Assembly: GCA_937944885.1 (NCBI GenBank) | Contig: CALFBB010000023.1 | Location: 16,920 to 80,919 of the forward strand | Origin: an uncultured cyanobacterium | GTDB taxonomy: Bacteria > Cyanobacteriota > Cyanobacteriia > Thermostichales > Thermostichaceae | DNA: 64,000 bases | Direction: 5' to 3' | Shown here: positions 18,636 to 27,931 of the stretch, piece by piece | Numbering within the stretch: position 1 is the stretch's first letter | Layout of the letters: the number at the start of each line of letters is the position of its first letter | Made by a program: the position numbers and the translations under genes | Notes under the pieces: generated by a model | The model's database searches: none | Seen by the model: only the letters and a program-made list of their open reading frames with translations | What the model was told of the DNA's origin: nothing

Positions 18636-19286
18636 ATGTTGCAGGTTGAGAACCTTTCCTACCATCCGGCAGCCACTTCCCAACCCATTTTGAAGGATCT
18701 CTCCTTCCAGCTGGGTTTGCACCAGTTGGGATTGATTGTGGGCAAAAGTGGAGCCGGCAAAAGTACTCTGCTGGAAATTTTGGCAGGATTGGCTCGGCCT
18801 ACCCAGGGACGGATCACTTGGCAAGGGGTCAACCTCCTCCCCTCCCAGCTGCGCAGTATGGCTGGCTTGGTGTTCCAATTCCCGGAACGACACTTCTGTG
18901 GTCTGACCCTCTTGGATGAAATGCGCTTTGGTCACCCAGAGTTGCAGGAAAAGGAGATCCAACATGCCCTCAAACAGGTGGGTTTGGAAGGGATCCCTTT
19001 GTACAGTTCCCCCAACCATTTGAGCGGTGGACAACAGCGGCGCCTGGCGCTGGCCGTTCAGCTAATCCGAGGCCCCTTTCTGCTATTGCTAGATGAGCCA
19101 ACAGCAGGGCTGGATTGGTCGGTACGGCGGCAGTTGATCAATCTGCTGGCGCAGTTGAAATCCATGTGGACAGTGCTGGTGGTTTCCCATGACCCGGCGG
19201 AATTGGCCCAGATTGCCGATGTGCAATGGGTTCTGAACAAGGGATCCCTGCAACCTACCTCAGTGGATACCGTGCTGCAAACATAA
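18636..19286 (+). CDS. EcfA/CbiO-type ABC transporter ATPase
   Basis: A single ABC cassette of 216 residues has Walker A GKSGAGKST, Q-loop FQFPERHF, signature LSGGQQRRLALA, Walker B LLLLDEPTAGLD and H-loop SHD. The Q-loop FQFPE is characteristic of energy-coupling factor (ECF) ATPases for vitamins and metals. The genome neighbourhood has no EcfT or substrate-binding membrane protein. Stand-alone ECF-like ATPases are known in cyanobacteria and plastids. I choose the ATG at 18636 (MLQVENLSYHP); the frame is open upstream but overlaps the preceding gene. Substrate unknown. Confidence 0.88.
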   Translation: MLQVENLSYHPAATSQPILKDLSFQLGLHQLGLIVGKSGAGKSTLLEILAGLARPTQGRITWQGVNLLPSQLRSMAGLVFQFPERHFCGLTLLDEMRFGHPELQEKEIQHALKQVGLEGIPLYSSPNHLSGGQQRRLALAVQLIRGPFLLLLDEPTAGLDWSVRRQLINLLAQLKSMWTVLVVSHDPAELAQIADVQWVLNKGSLQPTSVDTVLQT

Positions 19287-19295
19287 TGAACATAC

Positions 19296-19343
19296 TGACA
19301 GTATTGATGACAGTGTTGATGACAGTGTTGATGACAGTATTGA
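19296..19343 (+). repeat. Four tandem copies of a 12-bp unit
   Basis: TGACAGTATTGA, TGACAGTGTTGA twice, and TGACAGTATTGA follow without gaps, filling almost the whole spacer between the convergent ATPase and peptidase genes. Confidence 0.95.
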
Positions 19344-19346
19344 GCC

Positions 19347-20510
19347 TCACAGATAACGACGGGGATCCACCGGTTGACCATTGACCCGCACCTCAAAGTG
19401 AAGATGAGGGCCGGTGGACAGCCCCGTGGAGCCGGAGGCAGCAATGGCTTGGCCCCGTTGCACCACTTGCCCAACTCCAACGGCAAGCCGACTGTTGTGG
19501 GCGTAAAGGGTAGTGATGCCACCCCCATGGTTGAGAATCACCGTATTGCCATAGCCGCCATACCAGCCGGCATAGATGACCGTACCCCGATCCGCAGCCC
19601 GCACAGGGGTTCCGGTCGGCACACCAAAGTCTATACCGGCATGGAAGCGACGGCTGCGATAGATGGGGTGAACCCGCCAGCCGAACGGACTGGTGATCGG
19701 GCCACCCGCCGGAGGGATCAGTCGGCCTGTCCCTTGCACCGGATCCCTGCCCCCCCGCTGCTGGGCCTGTTGGGCAATCAGTTGCTGGATAAGCCCGGTC
19801 AGTTGCTGGGAATCGGCCTCTAGCCGGCGTTGAGCTGCCTCATATGCCGCTCGCTCATTAGCCAAGCGCCCCACCAGCTGCTCTTGGGTAACAGCCTGCT
19901 GCTGCAACTGGTTTTTCTGGGCCGCCAGCTCCTGCAAGATCAAAGCAATCTCATTGCGCTGGGCTTCCAGGGCAATGCGCTGTTGGTCCACCTCTTTAGC
20001 CGTGGCCTGTAACTCTTGGATCAACTGCCGATCCGCCTCGATCAACAGTTGCAGTTGGTGGCGGCGGTCAAAAAACTCGTTCAAATCGCGGCTACTGAGG
20101 AGCAAGGCCCACCAATGTTCAGCTCCTTGGCGCTGCATGTAGCGTAAGCGAGCAGCAGTACCCTGCTGCTGTCGTTTCAGACGCTCCTCTAAATCTTGCA
20201 GATCCCTTTGAGCCTGTTCTAGGGCTTTCTGGGCTTGTTCTAAGCGGTACTGGTTATCTCGCAGGCTGGACTCTGTTTGCCGGATATTTTGCTGCAGGGA
20301 TCCCATGCGGCGGCGGGCTTCCTGTTCCGCCTGGCGCAGTTCCTCCATGCGTCGTTGGTTGCTTTGGATTTGTTGCTGGAGCTGCTGCTGTCGCTGTTGC
20401 AGTTGGTTGACACTCTGAGCCTGCGACGGAGTAACCACCCACAGAGCTGCCAACAGCACCAGAGTGAACACCCCCCATAGGATCCACGCTCTTCGCGCAA
20501 CGTGATTCAA
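19347..20510 (-). CDS. EnvC-like murein hydrolase activator / M23 peptidase
   Basis: A signal peptide (about residues 1-32, ending near TPSQAQS) is followed by a long Gln/Glu/Arg-rich coiled coil (about 33-235) and a C-terminal LytM/M23 domain. Zinc-ligand motifs are seen in FHAGIDFG (HxxxD), and HLHFEVR (HxH). This arrangement belongs to EnvC and NlpD-type factors that cut peptidoglycan or activate amidases during cell division in the periplasm. With both zinc motifs present it could be catalytic, unlike EnvC of E. coli, which lacks them. Translation starts at TTG 20508-20510. It is convergent with the EcfA-like gene. Confidence 0.9.
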   Translation of the reverse strand: MNHVARRAWILWGVFTLVLLAALWVVTPSQAQSVNQLQQRQQQLQQQIQSNQRRMEELRQAEQEARRRMGSLQQNIRQTESSLRDNQYRLEQAQKALEQAQRDLQDLEERLKRQQQGTAARLRYMQRQGAEHWWALLLSSRDLNEFFDRRHQLQLLIEADRQLIQELQATAKEVDQQRIALEAQRNEIALILQELAAQKNQLQQQAVTQEQLVGRLANERAAYEAAQRRLEADSQQLTGLIQQLIAQQAQQRGGRDPVQGTGRLIPPAGGPITSPFGWRVHPIYRSRRFHAGIDFGVPTGTPVRAADRGTVIYAGWYGGYGNTVILNHGGGITTLYAHNSRLAVGVGQVVQRGQAIAASGSTGLSTGPHLHFEVRVNGQPVDPRRYL

Positions 20511-20817
20511 GCTCCATCTCTCCTCACAACCCTAGGGCTAATCCTACCAAAACTGACTTGGGAATGAGCCTTGAGCACAAGCAGCTCCAACCTGCTTAGA
20601 AAAATTGCCAGTTTCTCCAGTCAATTGCTGCCCTTCTCAATGTTGAGAGATTCAAGTGTTGAGAGATTTAAGGAGCCGTCTTGATCTGTAGGGTGCCTAG
20701 TATTACAGCCATAAGTTCAGTATTGGAGAGATTTGTCATACTCACGGCCCTGCTAGCTCGCTTAGGCGTAGCAGTAGAACAAGGCCAATTTTGATCACAG
20801 CTAAATCTAAATCTTGC
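20511..20817. other. 307-bp intergenic region
   Basis: The spacer lies between the EnvC-like gene and the end of the hybrid kinase, both on the minus strand. It contains a near-tandem repeat of GTTGAGAGATT (about 20641-20670) and must hold the EnvC-like promoter. No RNA or protein gene is supported. Confidence 0.45.
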
Positions 20818-23800
20818 TCAAGAACGAGACAGATAGTGACGAATCTCTGCTAAAGCTTGCTCCAATTCCACCAGAATCTGTTGCGAAAGTGCCCAATCGG
20901 CATCGGATCCTGAGTTGTCCTGCTGCACAAGTTGTAGACCGAGCTGTTCCAGGCGCTGAGCAATCTGAGAGAAAACATCAGCTCCAACATTGACAGCGGC
21001 CCCCTTGAGACGATGGCCAATTTGACGCAAAGCTTGTCCATCTCGGTGGGTAATCACCTGCTGAAGCTGGAGCAGCTGCTTCTCCGCATCGCCGATAAAT
21101 ACCTGTAAAAGCTCTTGTTCAAACTCTCGATCACTACCCGAAACCCGCTTGAGGTGAGCTTGATTGATGGGACAGGGCAGTGTCGGCAGCTCGCTTGAGT
21201 GGGGTATTAAGCCGGAAATGTCCGGGAAAAATTCATCACCTGTAGAACCTTTACTCGAAGAATCTTTATTGCCGGAATCGCAGCCATCTCCGTCGAAACT
21301 GGAAGAACCTGTCCCAGACACAGTGTCAGATCCCCCACCGACTGCAGCCTTGGCTAAAACCTGGCTCCAGTGGGTCAGCATTTTTTCTAGATCTTCTTTC
21401 AACACAGGCTTGCTCAAATAATCATCCATCCCTGCCTGCAAACAGCGCTCCCGATCCCCTTGCAAAGCATTGGCCGTCATGGCAATGATCACCGTGTGCC
21501 GATGGGATCCCGCTTCTTTTTGGCGAATCCGGCGAGTAGCTTCATAGCCATCCATCACCGGCATCTGGCAATCCATCAAGATAATGTCATAGGTAATCTG
21601 CTCCAACAAATCCAGTACCTCCTGCCCGGTGCCAACTGCATCGGCGTTGTAGCCCAAGCTGCGCAACTGCCGCAAAGCTACCTTCTGATTGACAGGATTA
21701 TCTTCTGCTAGCAAAATCCGAATTACAGAGGGCTTTCCAGACGGATCCAGTGGCGAAGGAGGAGCCTGATGCTGCCGACCGAGCTGGGCCACAGCAGAAC
21801 CCATGGCCAGCAGTGGGGTAGACAATCCAGAGGGTTTACCCAAGGCAATGGCCAGAGCCTCCCGCAAGCGAGCTTGTTTGACAGGCTTGATCAAGTAGGC
21901 GGCAAAGCCAATTTCCAGAATGCGGCGGGAAACCTCTCCGAACCCGATCGAGGTCATCATCACCAACTGGGTGCCCGCTAACTCGGGATCCTCCTTAATC
22001 CAACGACCCAAGGTTTCTCCGTCCACCTCGGGCATCTGCATATCCAACACCGCCACCTGGAAAGGGATCCCCTGTTGCTTGGCTTGCCGCAGCTTATCCA
22101 GGGCTTGCCAGGCGTTTTCCACCTCTTCCACCAGCATGCCCCAAGCGGTGGTTTGGCAACGGACAATCTTGCGGTTGGTAGCATTGTCATCCACAATCAA
22201 CAGCCGTTTGCCCCGTAGATCGGCAGGAATACGGATCGGGGGCTGAGACAGCAACTTGCCAGAACTGAGCGTTTGCTTCTCTAAAGTCAGTTCCACACTG
22301 AAAGTGCTGCCCTGGTGCTCTTGGCTTTCTAGCGTGATTTTCCCCCCCATCAATTCCGTTAACTGTTTACAAATAGCTAGCCCTAGCCCTGTACCGCCAT
22401 ACTTGCGAGTGGTCGAGGCATCGATCTGGCTGAAGGGTTGAAACAACTTGTGTTGCAAATGGGCAGGGATCCCAATACCTGTATCCTTCACAGATATCTT
22501 CAAGTGGGCATGGGTAGCGGTTTGATCCAAAAGCTCTGCTTGTATCAAAACCTCACCCTTGTGGGTAAACTTAATGGCATTGCTCACCAAGTTGCTGAGG
22601 ATTTGCCGCAACCGAGATGCATCTCCCCGCAGTTGTCGTGGCACCTCCTCCTCGATGAGCACCCCCAATTCCAAGCCCTTAGCATACGCACTCGGCGCAA
22701 ATAAGTCTGCTACTTCCTCCAAACAAGATCCAAGATCGAAATCAAGGATCTCCAGCTCCATTTCTCCAGCTTCTAGCTTAGAGAAGTCGAGGATCTCGTT
22801 AATCAAGGTAAGCAGAGCATCACCGCTGACACGGATAGTTTCCACAAAATCTCTTTGTTCGGGACTAAGAGGTGTCTCCAGCAATAGCCCCGTCATCCCT
22901 ATCACTGCATTCATAGGAGTACGAATTTCATGGCTCATAGTAGCCAAGAAACTGCTCTTGACCTCAGAAGCTTTTTCAGCTGCTTTACGTGCTTGCTCCA
23001 GCTCAAGACTACGCTGTTTCTCCTGCTCAAGGAGCTGTGCTTGGGCCAGAGCAATAGCGATTTGATCTGCCAATTGCGAAAGGAGATCCTTCTCAAATGA
23101 GCGCCAATGGCGGGGACCGGAGCAGTGGTGGACAATCAATAAACCCCACAGATCCTTGCGCAAAAAGATGGGAACTACCAGATTGGCCTTTACCTGAAAG
23201 CGCCGCAGTAGCCCAGCATAACAATCACTAATCTCACCTGAGGTAATGTCATCTATAGCTTTTATGCGACCACTGCTGTACAGATCAAAGTAAGTTTTCT
23301 GAAAGCATTCATCCTCAATCACTTGATCAATCAGAGGCATATAGCCTTCTCGAACCTTTTCACTGACCACCCTGCCCGAGCCGTCTATTTGGAATTGGTA
23401 GACCAAAACACGATCTGTCTTGAGTAGGTCATAAATTTCCTGAACGGCTGTTTCTAGAATCTCCTCAATCTGTAGGGACTCACGAATTTTGAGGCTCAGT
23501 TCTGAAAGTAACTTGATTTGTCGGTACTGTCGCTCTAACTTTTCTCTTGCTTGTTTTTGTTCGGTGATATTCCGGAAGATACCGCGAGTCGAAACTGGCT
23601 TTCCCTCTTCAATGCGACAGCTAAGACTGCCTTCTACCCAAATCACTTCCCCAGAAGAACTAACAAAAGCAGTCTCAACTCGATCTACTTCTTCCCCTTG
23701 CATCAGCTTTTGAAAGATACTTTGGCAATGCTCTAGATAATCGGAATGAACAATATCTCGGAAAGTAAGTTGTCTAATTTGTTTTTCCGTGTAGCCTAGG

Positions 23801-25503
23801 GTTTCCTGCCAAGCCCGGTTGACGTAGACAAAACGGCCTTGAGCATCTATGGCTTGAATGAGATCGGTTGCGTTTTCAAATAAATCTCGGTAGCGAGCTT
23901 CACTTTCTTTTAGAGCTGCTTCAGCTAGTTTTTTCTCAGTAATGTCAGTACCAATTGCTACAATAAACTCAATAGATCCATCCTCATCAGCTAGGGGGGT
24001 TGCCGACCAGGAAAGGAGGCGTACTGCTCCGTGCTTGGTAACCCAAATGTTTTCGTAGCTTGCTAGCTGAGTGTTTGATTTTAGGAAGTTTTTGAAGTTT
24101 TCTCGAGTTCGTTCAACATCTTTCGGCGGAATTAAGCCCGAACTCCAAATAGGCTGTCCTTTGACCTCTGCCAATGTATAGCCAGACAACCGCTCGGCAG
24201 CTTGGTTAAAGCGGAGAATACGCCCCTCAACATCCATCACTAGCACCAATGCCCCTGCAGTATCGATCACAGCATTGGTGAAGTCTCGTTCTTGTTTAAG
24301 GGAGATCTCTACCTGTTCTCGATTCTCAACTTCTCGTCGAATCAACAGATAAACCAATAACAAAACAATGTAAGTGAATACCAAACCAACCAAGAAGGTG
24401 GAATTGGTGTCGATAAAAGCTCGCTGAACGCGGAGGTTACGTTCCTGCAAGAGGCGATTTTCTTCCTCCTGCATAACTCGAATCAAAGCTATGATCTGCT
24501 CCATTAACGGTTCTTCCTGCTGCTGAAGCTGCTGTTGAGCGGCAGAAAGTCTTTCCTGGTCTCTCAGATCAATCAATTCCTGTAACAACTGCAGCTTCTT
24601 TTGCAGCAATTGCTCCAACTCGACTAGACGTTGCTGCTGGATGGGACTCTCAGCAGTCAGTTCTCGCAACAGCTGCAATCGGTTTGGAATAGTCTGAAGA
24701 TTGGTGCGGTACTGGTCTAGGTAGTAGCTGTTAGCGGTCAGGAGGTAGCTTTGTTGGTTGTTCTCTGCTGCGCGGGCTTCTGCCAGCAAACCCTCCAGGC
24801 TTTTCAAGGTGTCAAAGGTTTGGGTCAACTCAGCTGTGGTCTCGGGCAGTTGCCTCATACTGCGCTCAGTTAAGTAGGCAACGCCACCCAGAAGCAGAGC
24901 AGCTAGACCAAAGCCGAGTGTAACTTTCTGTAAAAAACTTTGGATCTTGGAAGAGGGCTGGCCGGGAGCTGGCCTACTTCGAGGCAGAGGTGCCTTGGCT
25001 AGCTGAGCCAGGCTGCGGCGTAACTCCAGTTGGGCAACGACTTGGTGGGCTAGGGCCTTCAGTTGCTCTAGCTGTTCTGGGCTGAGGTGACGCGGTTGGA
25101 AATCGACGACGCACAGGGTGCCGAGAGCATAGCCTTCTGGAGTCACCAAGGGGATGCCGGCATAGAAGCGAATGTGGGGCTCCGCAGTGACTAAAGGATT
25201 ATCGGCAAAGCGCTCATCCTGTTGAGCATCTTCGACGATAAGAGGCTCTTTTGGGTTGAGGATGGCATGGGCACAAAAAGCAACATCCCGGGGGGTTTGA
25301 TCTACCTCTACTCCTACTTTGGCTTTGAACCACTGCCGGTCTGCATCGACTAAGGTCACCAAAGATACCGGAGTGCCGCAGATGTAGGCAGCCAAGCGCA
25401 CCAGCTCATCAAAGCTGGCCTCAGGCGTGGTGTCTAGGACGCGATACTCACGCAGGGCAGCTAGCCGCTGGATTTCATTGGCAGGGAGAGGAGCCTTTGG
25501 CAT
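20818..25503 (-). CDS. Large hybrid sensor histidine kinase (GAF-TM-PAS-PAS-GAF-HK-REC-REC-HPt)
   Basis: The protein has 1561 residues. An N-terminal GAF domain (about 10-165, motif GTPVSLVTLVDADRQWFK) precedes two membrane helices (about 198-216 and 365-385). A Gln/Leu-rich helical region resembling CHASE3 lies between the helices. Then come two PAS domains (about 405-530 and 535-655), a second GAF (about 675-835), HisKA with SHEIRTPMNAVIG near residue 855, and the ATPase with YGGTGLGLAICKQL. Two receiver domains follow, with phospho-Asp in LDMQMPEVDG (about 1150) and MDCQMPVMDG (about 1309), and then an HPt domain with HRLKGAAVNVG near 1497. It can run a full phosphorelay internally. Signal unknown. 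Confidence 0.93.
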   Translation of the reverse strand: MPKAPLPANEIQRLAALREYRVLDTTPEASFDELVRLAAYICGTPVSLVTLVDADRQWFKAKVGVEVDQTPRDVAFCAHAILNPKEPLIVEDAQQDERFADNPLVTAEPHIRFYAGIPLVTPEGYALGTLCVVDFQPRHLSPEQLEQLKALAHQVVAQLELRRSLAQLAKAPLPRSRPAPGQPSSKIQSFLQKVTLGFGLAALLLGGVAYLTERSMRQLPETTAELTQTFDTLKSLEGLLAEARAAENNQQSYLLTANSYYLDQYRTNLQTIPNRLQLLRELTAESPIQQQRLVELEQLLQKKLQLLQELIDLRDQERLSAAQQQLQQQEEPLMEQIIALIRVMQEEENRLLQERNLRVQRAFIDTNSTFLVGLVFTYIVLLLVYLLIRREVENREQVEISLKQERDFTNAVIDTAGALVLVMDVEGRILRFNQAAERLSGYTLAEVKGQPIWSSGLIPPKDVERTRENFKNFLKSNTQLASYENIWVTKHGAVRLLSWSATPLADEDGSIEFIVAIGTDITEKKLAEAALKESEARYRDLFENATDLIQAIDAQGRFVYVNRAWQETLGYTEKQIRQLTFRDIVHSDYLEHCQSIFQKLMQGEEVDRVETAFVSSSGEVIWVEGSLSCRIEEGKPVSTRGIFRNITEQKQAREKLERQYRQIKLLSELSLKIRESLQIEEILETAVQEIYDLLKTDRVLVYQFQIDGSGRVVSEKVREGYMPLIDQVIEDECFQKTYFDLYSSGRIKAIDDITSGEISDCYAGLLRRFQVKANLVVPIFLRKDLWGLLIVHHCSGPRHWRSFEKDLLSQLADQIAIALAQAQLLEQEKQRSLELEQARKAAEKASEVKSSFLATMSHEIRTPMNAVIGMTGLLLETPLSPEQRDFVETIRVSGDALLTLINEILDFSKLEAGEMELEILDFDLGSCLEEVADLFAPSAYAKGLELGVLIEEEVPRQLRGDASRLRQILSNLVSNAIKFTHKGEVLIQAELLDQTATHAHLKISVKDTGIGIPAHLQHKLFQPFSQIDASTTRKYGGTGLGLAICKQLTELMGGKITLESQEHQGSTFSVELTLEKQTLSSGKLLSQPPIRIPADLRGKRLLIVDDNATNRKIVRCQTTAWGMLVEEVENAWQALDKLRQAKQQGIPFQVAVLDMQMPEVDGETLGRWIKEDPELAGTQLVMMTSIGFGEVSRRILEIGFAAYLIKPVKQARLREALAIALGKPSGLSTPLLAMGSAVAQLGRQHQAPPSPLDPSGKPSVIRILLAEDNPVNQKVALRQLRSLGYNADAVGTGQEVLDLLEQITYDIILMDCQMPVMDGYEATRRIRQKEAGSHRHTVIIAMTANALQGDRERCLQAGMDDYLSKPVLKEDLEKMLTHWSQVLAKAAVGGGSDTVSGTGSSSFDGDGCDSGNKDSSSKGSTGDEFFPDISGLIPHSSELPTLPCPINQAHLKRVSGSDREFEQELLQVFIGDAEKQLLQLQQVITHRDGQALRQIGHRLKGAAVNVGADVFSQIAQRLEQLGLQLVQQDNSGSDADWALSQQILVELEQALAEIRHYLSRS

Positions 25504-25745
25504 GGGTCGAGCACAACAACGGAAATCCAGGTCTAGCTTACCCCAATGGTATAAAAGGTAATCTCAGCATAGCCTTAGTGGGTAACCATCCTTCTGGGAG
25601 GAGATAAGAGAAAGCCTTTATCCTTCACCAACTGAGGTTCTGTTGCCCATGCCCTCAAAAACAAAAACTTAGGCCCCAGACGGCGCTGGAACCTTTTGGT
25701 TGAGCTCTTCTTAGTTAAACTCCTGGCTAGAGGCAAAGTGCCAGA

Positions 25746-25898
25746 TCAGCGGTTTTCCTTACCAAAGGGATTGTTGCCCCTTTCGCCAAAGAGCTTGGCC
25801 TCTCCCTTAATGGCAGCCTTGATGATGTTGTAGGCGGCCCAACCCACCACCAAGACAATCGGTCCCAAAACAATAACCGGACGCAAATCAATATCCAT
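25746..25898 (-). CDS. psbY: PsbY-like photosystem II small membrane protein
   Basis: A 50-residue frame starts MDIDLRPVIVLGPIVLVVGW. The pattern MD-x-R-x-V-x-VL-x-P-(x)n-W-A-x-YNI fits PsbY (Ycf32), a single-helix peptide at the edge of photosystem II near cytochrome b559. The remaining 25 residues (ending NNPFGKENR) are a charged tail longer than in typical PsbY of 36-42 residues. AAGGGG lies about 11 bases before the ATG. It is monocistronic. The assignment rests on pattern recognition in a very short protein; another single-helix thylakoid peptide is possible. Confidence 0.55.
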   Translation of the reverse strand: MDIDLRPVIVLGPIVLVVGWAAYNIIKAAIKGEAKLFGERGNNPFGKENR

Positions 25899-26050
25899 AG
25901 TCTTTCATCCCCTTCAAGGATTGGTGAGAATAAGGCTTCCAGAATCAGCTGCTGCTGGGATCCCCAGCATGGCACAGCACAACTCTGAAATGGTGATCGC
26001 ATCTAGGATAAACCCAAATTGGGATCCCAACTGGGCAAATTTTGGCGGAT

Positions 26051-26577
26051 CTAAGCTACCGAAGCAGTGGAAAACAGATCCATACCGCGGATTGCATCTA
26101 AGCGGATTACATCTAAAAAGGCATAGACCAGGGGAACAGGCAACTCATTTACTCGCCAGGCTAGGCCAATCACCCGCTCCAGGGGATCCGGCAAGCTGCA
26201 AACTTGCACTCCCGCCGGTACTGGTGCAGCAGTCAAGCGAGGTAAGGTTGCCGTCCCTTGGGTCACCATGCTCACGACCGTTGAGTCTTCCCGAACCTGA
26301 TAGGTATGGCGAAAGCTCTAGCCTGCCTGATACAGATGATTTTCTAGGGCCAATCCACAGCCGCTGTCATCGACACTCAGAATCAGGGGCAGTTAGGCCA
26401 GTTGCTCCCAGGTTAAGGGGCCACTTTCTAGGTCATGGTGAGACGAAAGCGCGAGAAAATCGGCGGCGAAAAATGAGTAGCAGCGCTGCGCAAGGAGGCA
26501 ATTCTCAGCTTACTGCCCTGTAAACCCCGTTCCTGTAGGGCCTTTCCAGTAATCTTAATATCTGGCGGGCATGAAGG
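26051..26577 (-). pseudogene. Decayed LysR-type transcriptional regulator (effector-domain remnant)
   Basis: Pieces of the LysR effector-binding domain can be read in order on the minus strand, in shifting frames. About 26560-26440 gives KLRIASLRSAATHFSPPIF. About 26470-26280 gives HDLESGPLTWEQLA, then a TAA, then LPLILSVDDSGCGLALENH and a TAG, then SFRHTYQVREDSTVVSMV. The rest to 26051 is open and reads ATLPRLTAAPVPAGVQV and LERVIGLAWRVNELP. At least one frameshift and two in-frame stops are present, and the helix-turn-helix half is missing. A 15-bp tandem duplication lies at the 3' end. Confidence 0.85.
26087..26116 (-). repeat. 15-bp tandem duplication at the end of the LysR remnant
   Basis: GCGGATTGCATCTAA and GCGGATTACATCTAA follow in tandem with one mismatch. 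The copies duplicate the final codons of the remnant. Confidence 0.8.
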
Positions 26578-26704
26578 GATCCCTAAGCCTCAAGGATCCT
26601 GGTGGATACAGCAAGTCCGTATCAAAGGATGGGAACGACTTCCGGGGGTTTTTCGGTCGCAATGACAGCTTGCCTGAGAAACCCACAGTCATAGGCTTAC
26701 AAGC

Positions 26705-27595
26705 CTAGCGAGTTGCTGTACCGGTACCGCCGCTGGGTAGATGTAACTTACGAGCCAGGCCCAGCCGAGCCAAGATCCAGATAGCCCAGTAGGTCATGTC
26801 AATTTCCCACCAGCGCAAGCCTGCTTTGACGCATTTCGGATCAGCATGATGGTTGTTGTGCCAGCCTTCACCGTAGGTGAGAAGGGCTGCCCACCAGAGG
26901 TTACGGGCATTGTCGTCACTCTCAAAGGTGCGGTAGCCCCAGAAATGGCTAGCGGAGTTGATCAACCAGGTGCAGTGTAGAAGCAGAACCGTCCGGACAA
27001 AAATCCCGTACACCACAAATGACCACCCCCCCAGCAAGTAGAGCAGGACAGCCAGAGGCAACTGCAAAAGTAGAGCGTACTTATCCAACCAGCAATAAAA
27101 GGGATCCCGAGCCAGATCAGGTGCAAAAGTCGCGTATTTCTCCCGATTAAAGAACTCCTCCCGCTGGTAAATCAGCCAGAGTATGTGGCTCCACCAAAAG
27201 CCTTTGCGGGCCGAGTAGGGATCCTTTTGCTCATCCTCTGTGAAAGCATGATGCTGGCGATGCCCCCCCACCCAGAAGATCGGCCCTCCTTGAATGGCCA
27301 AGGCACCCAAAATGGCAAAAACATACTCTAACCACTTGGGCACCTGGAAGCTGCGGTGGCTCAACAGACGGTGGTAACCCAAACAAATGCCGAGGCTACC
27401 GAAACACCAGTGTAGAAGCAAGGCTACCGCCAGCGCTGACCAGGAGAAAAAGAAAATCCCTCCCACCAAGGCTACCGCATGAAAAATAGCAAAGAAAAGC
27501 ACATGTTCCCATGCAAAGCGCAACGAATCTGGCGGATCGGGCTGAGTCCGGGAATCTGGAGGATGAAACAACTTGGGAGGAAGGGAAACGGCCAT
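26705..27595 (-). CDS. Acyl-lipid / acyl-CoA delta-9-type fatty acid desaturase
   Basis: The protein is an integral membrane di-iron desaturase with the three histidine boxes HRLLSH, HRQHH and HNNHH, and the hydrophobic segments of the stearoyl desaturase (DesC) group. DesC places the first double bond in C16/C18 acyl chains and is central to membrane fluidity. From the ATG at 27595 (MAVSLPPKLFH) it has 296 residues, the normal length. The frame stays open upstream to a GTG at 27775, adding 60 basic and hydrophobic residues without known similarity; that longer form cannot be excluded. It is divergent from a TetR regulator, with a palindrome between them. Confidence 0.9.
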   Translation of the reverse strand: MAVSLPPKLFHPPDSRTQPDPPDSLRFAWEHVLFFAIFHAVALVGGIFFFSWSALAVALLLHWCFGSLGICLGYHRLLSHRSFQVPKWLEYVFAILGALAIQGGPIFWVGGHRQHHAFTEDEQKDPYSARKGFWWSHILWLIYQREEFFNREKYATFAPDLARDPFYCWLDKYALLLQLPLAVLLYLLGGWSFVVYGIFVRTVLLLHCTWLINSASHFWGYRTFESDDNARNLWWAALLTYGEGWHNNHHADPKCVKAGLRWWEIDMTYWAIWILARLGLARKLHLPSGGTGTATR

Positions 27596-27880
27596 GAACC
27601 AATAAAACCTCAAAAGAAAGAGCGGTCTAGAGTGATAGGTTGCCAAGAGTTCCACTTCTCCGTTGCGCAGGATGCGTAGCCTTGAGAGAAGAGAACATAC
27701 AAAGACCGCTGGATCCCAGCGGCTCAGAAACCTGAACTTCAGGAAACGATATAACAGTACCCAAGCATGCATCACTACAAATAAAGTCTGACCTCAGGCA
27801 GACAGGAAGCGAAGATCAGCAAATGGGTACTGCCAACGTCATTTCACTTGACACTTAGCTTAACGGTATTCCACCGTGAA

Positions 27881-27897
27881 TGCAAGTGTTACTTGCA
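27881..27897. promoter_or_regulatory. Palindromic operator candidate at the TetR/desaturase divergent promoter
   Basis: TGCAAGT-GTT-ACTTGCA is a perfect 7-bp inverted repeat with a 3-bp centre, 35 bp before the TetR ATG. A closely related palindrome lies at 32101-32117. The role as a binding site for the adjacent TetR protein is inference. Confidence 0.55.
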
Positions 27898-27931
27898 GCC
27901 CACCACAGATTTTCAGGATTTCCTCCTCTTC

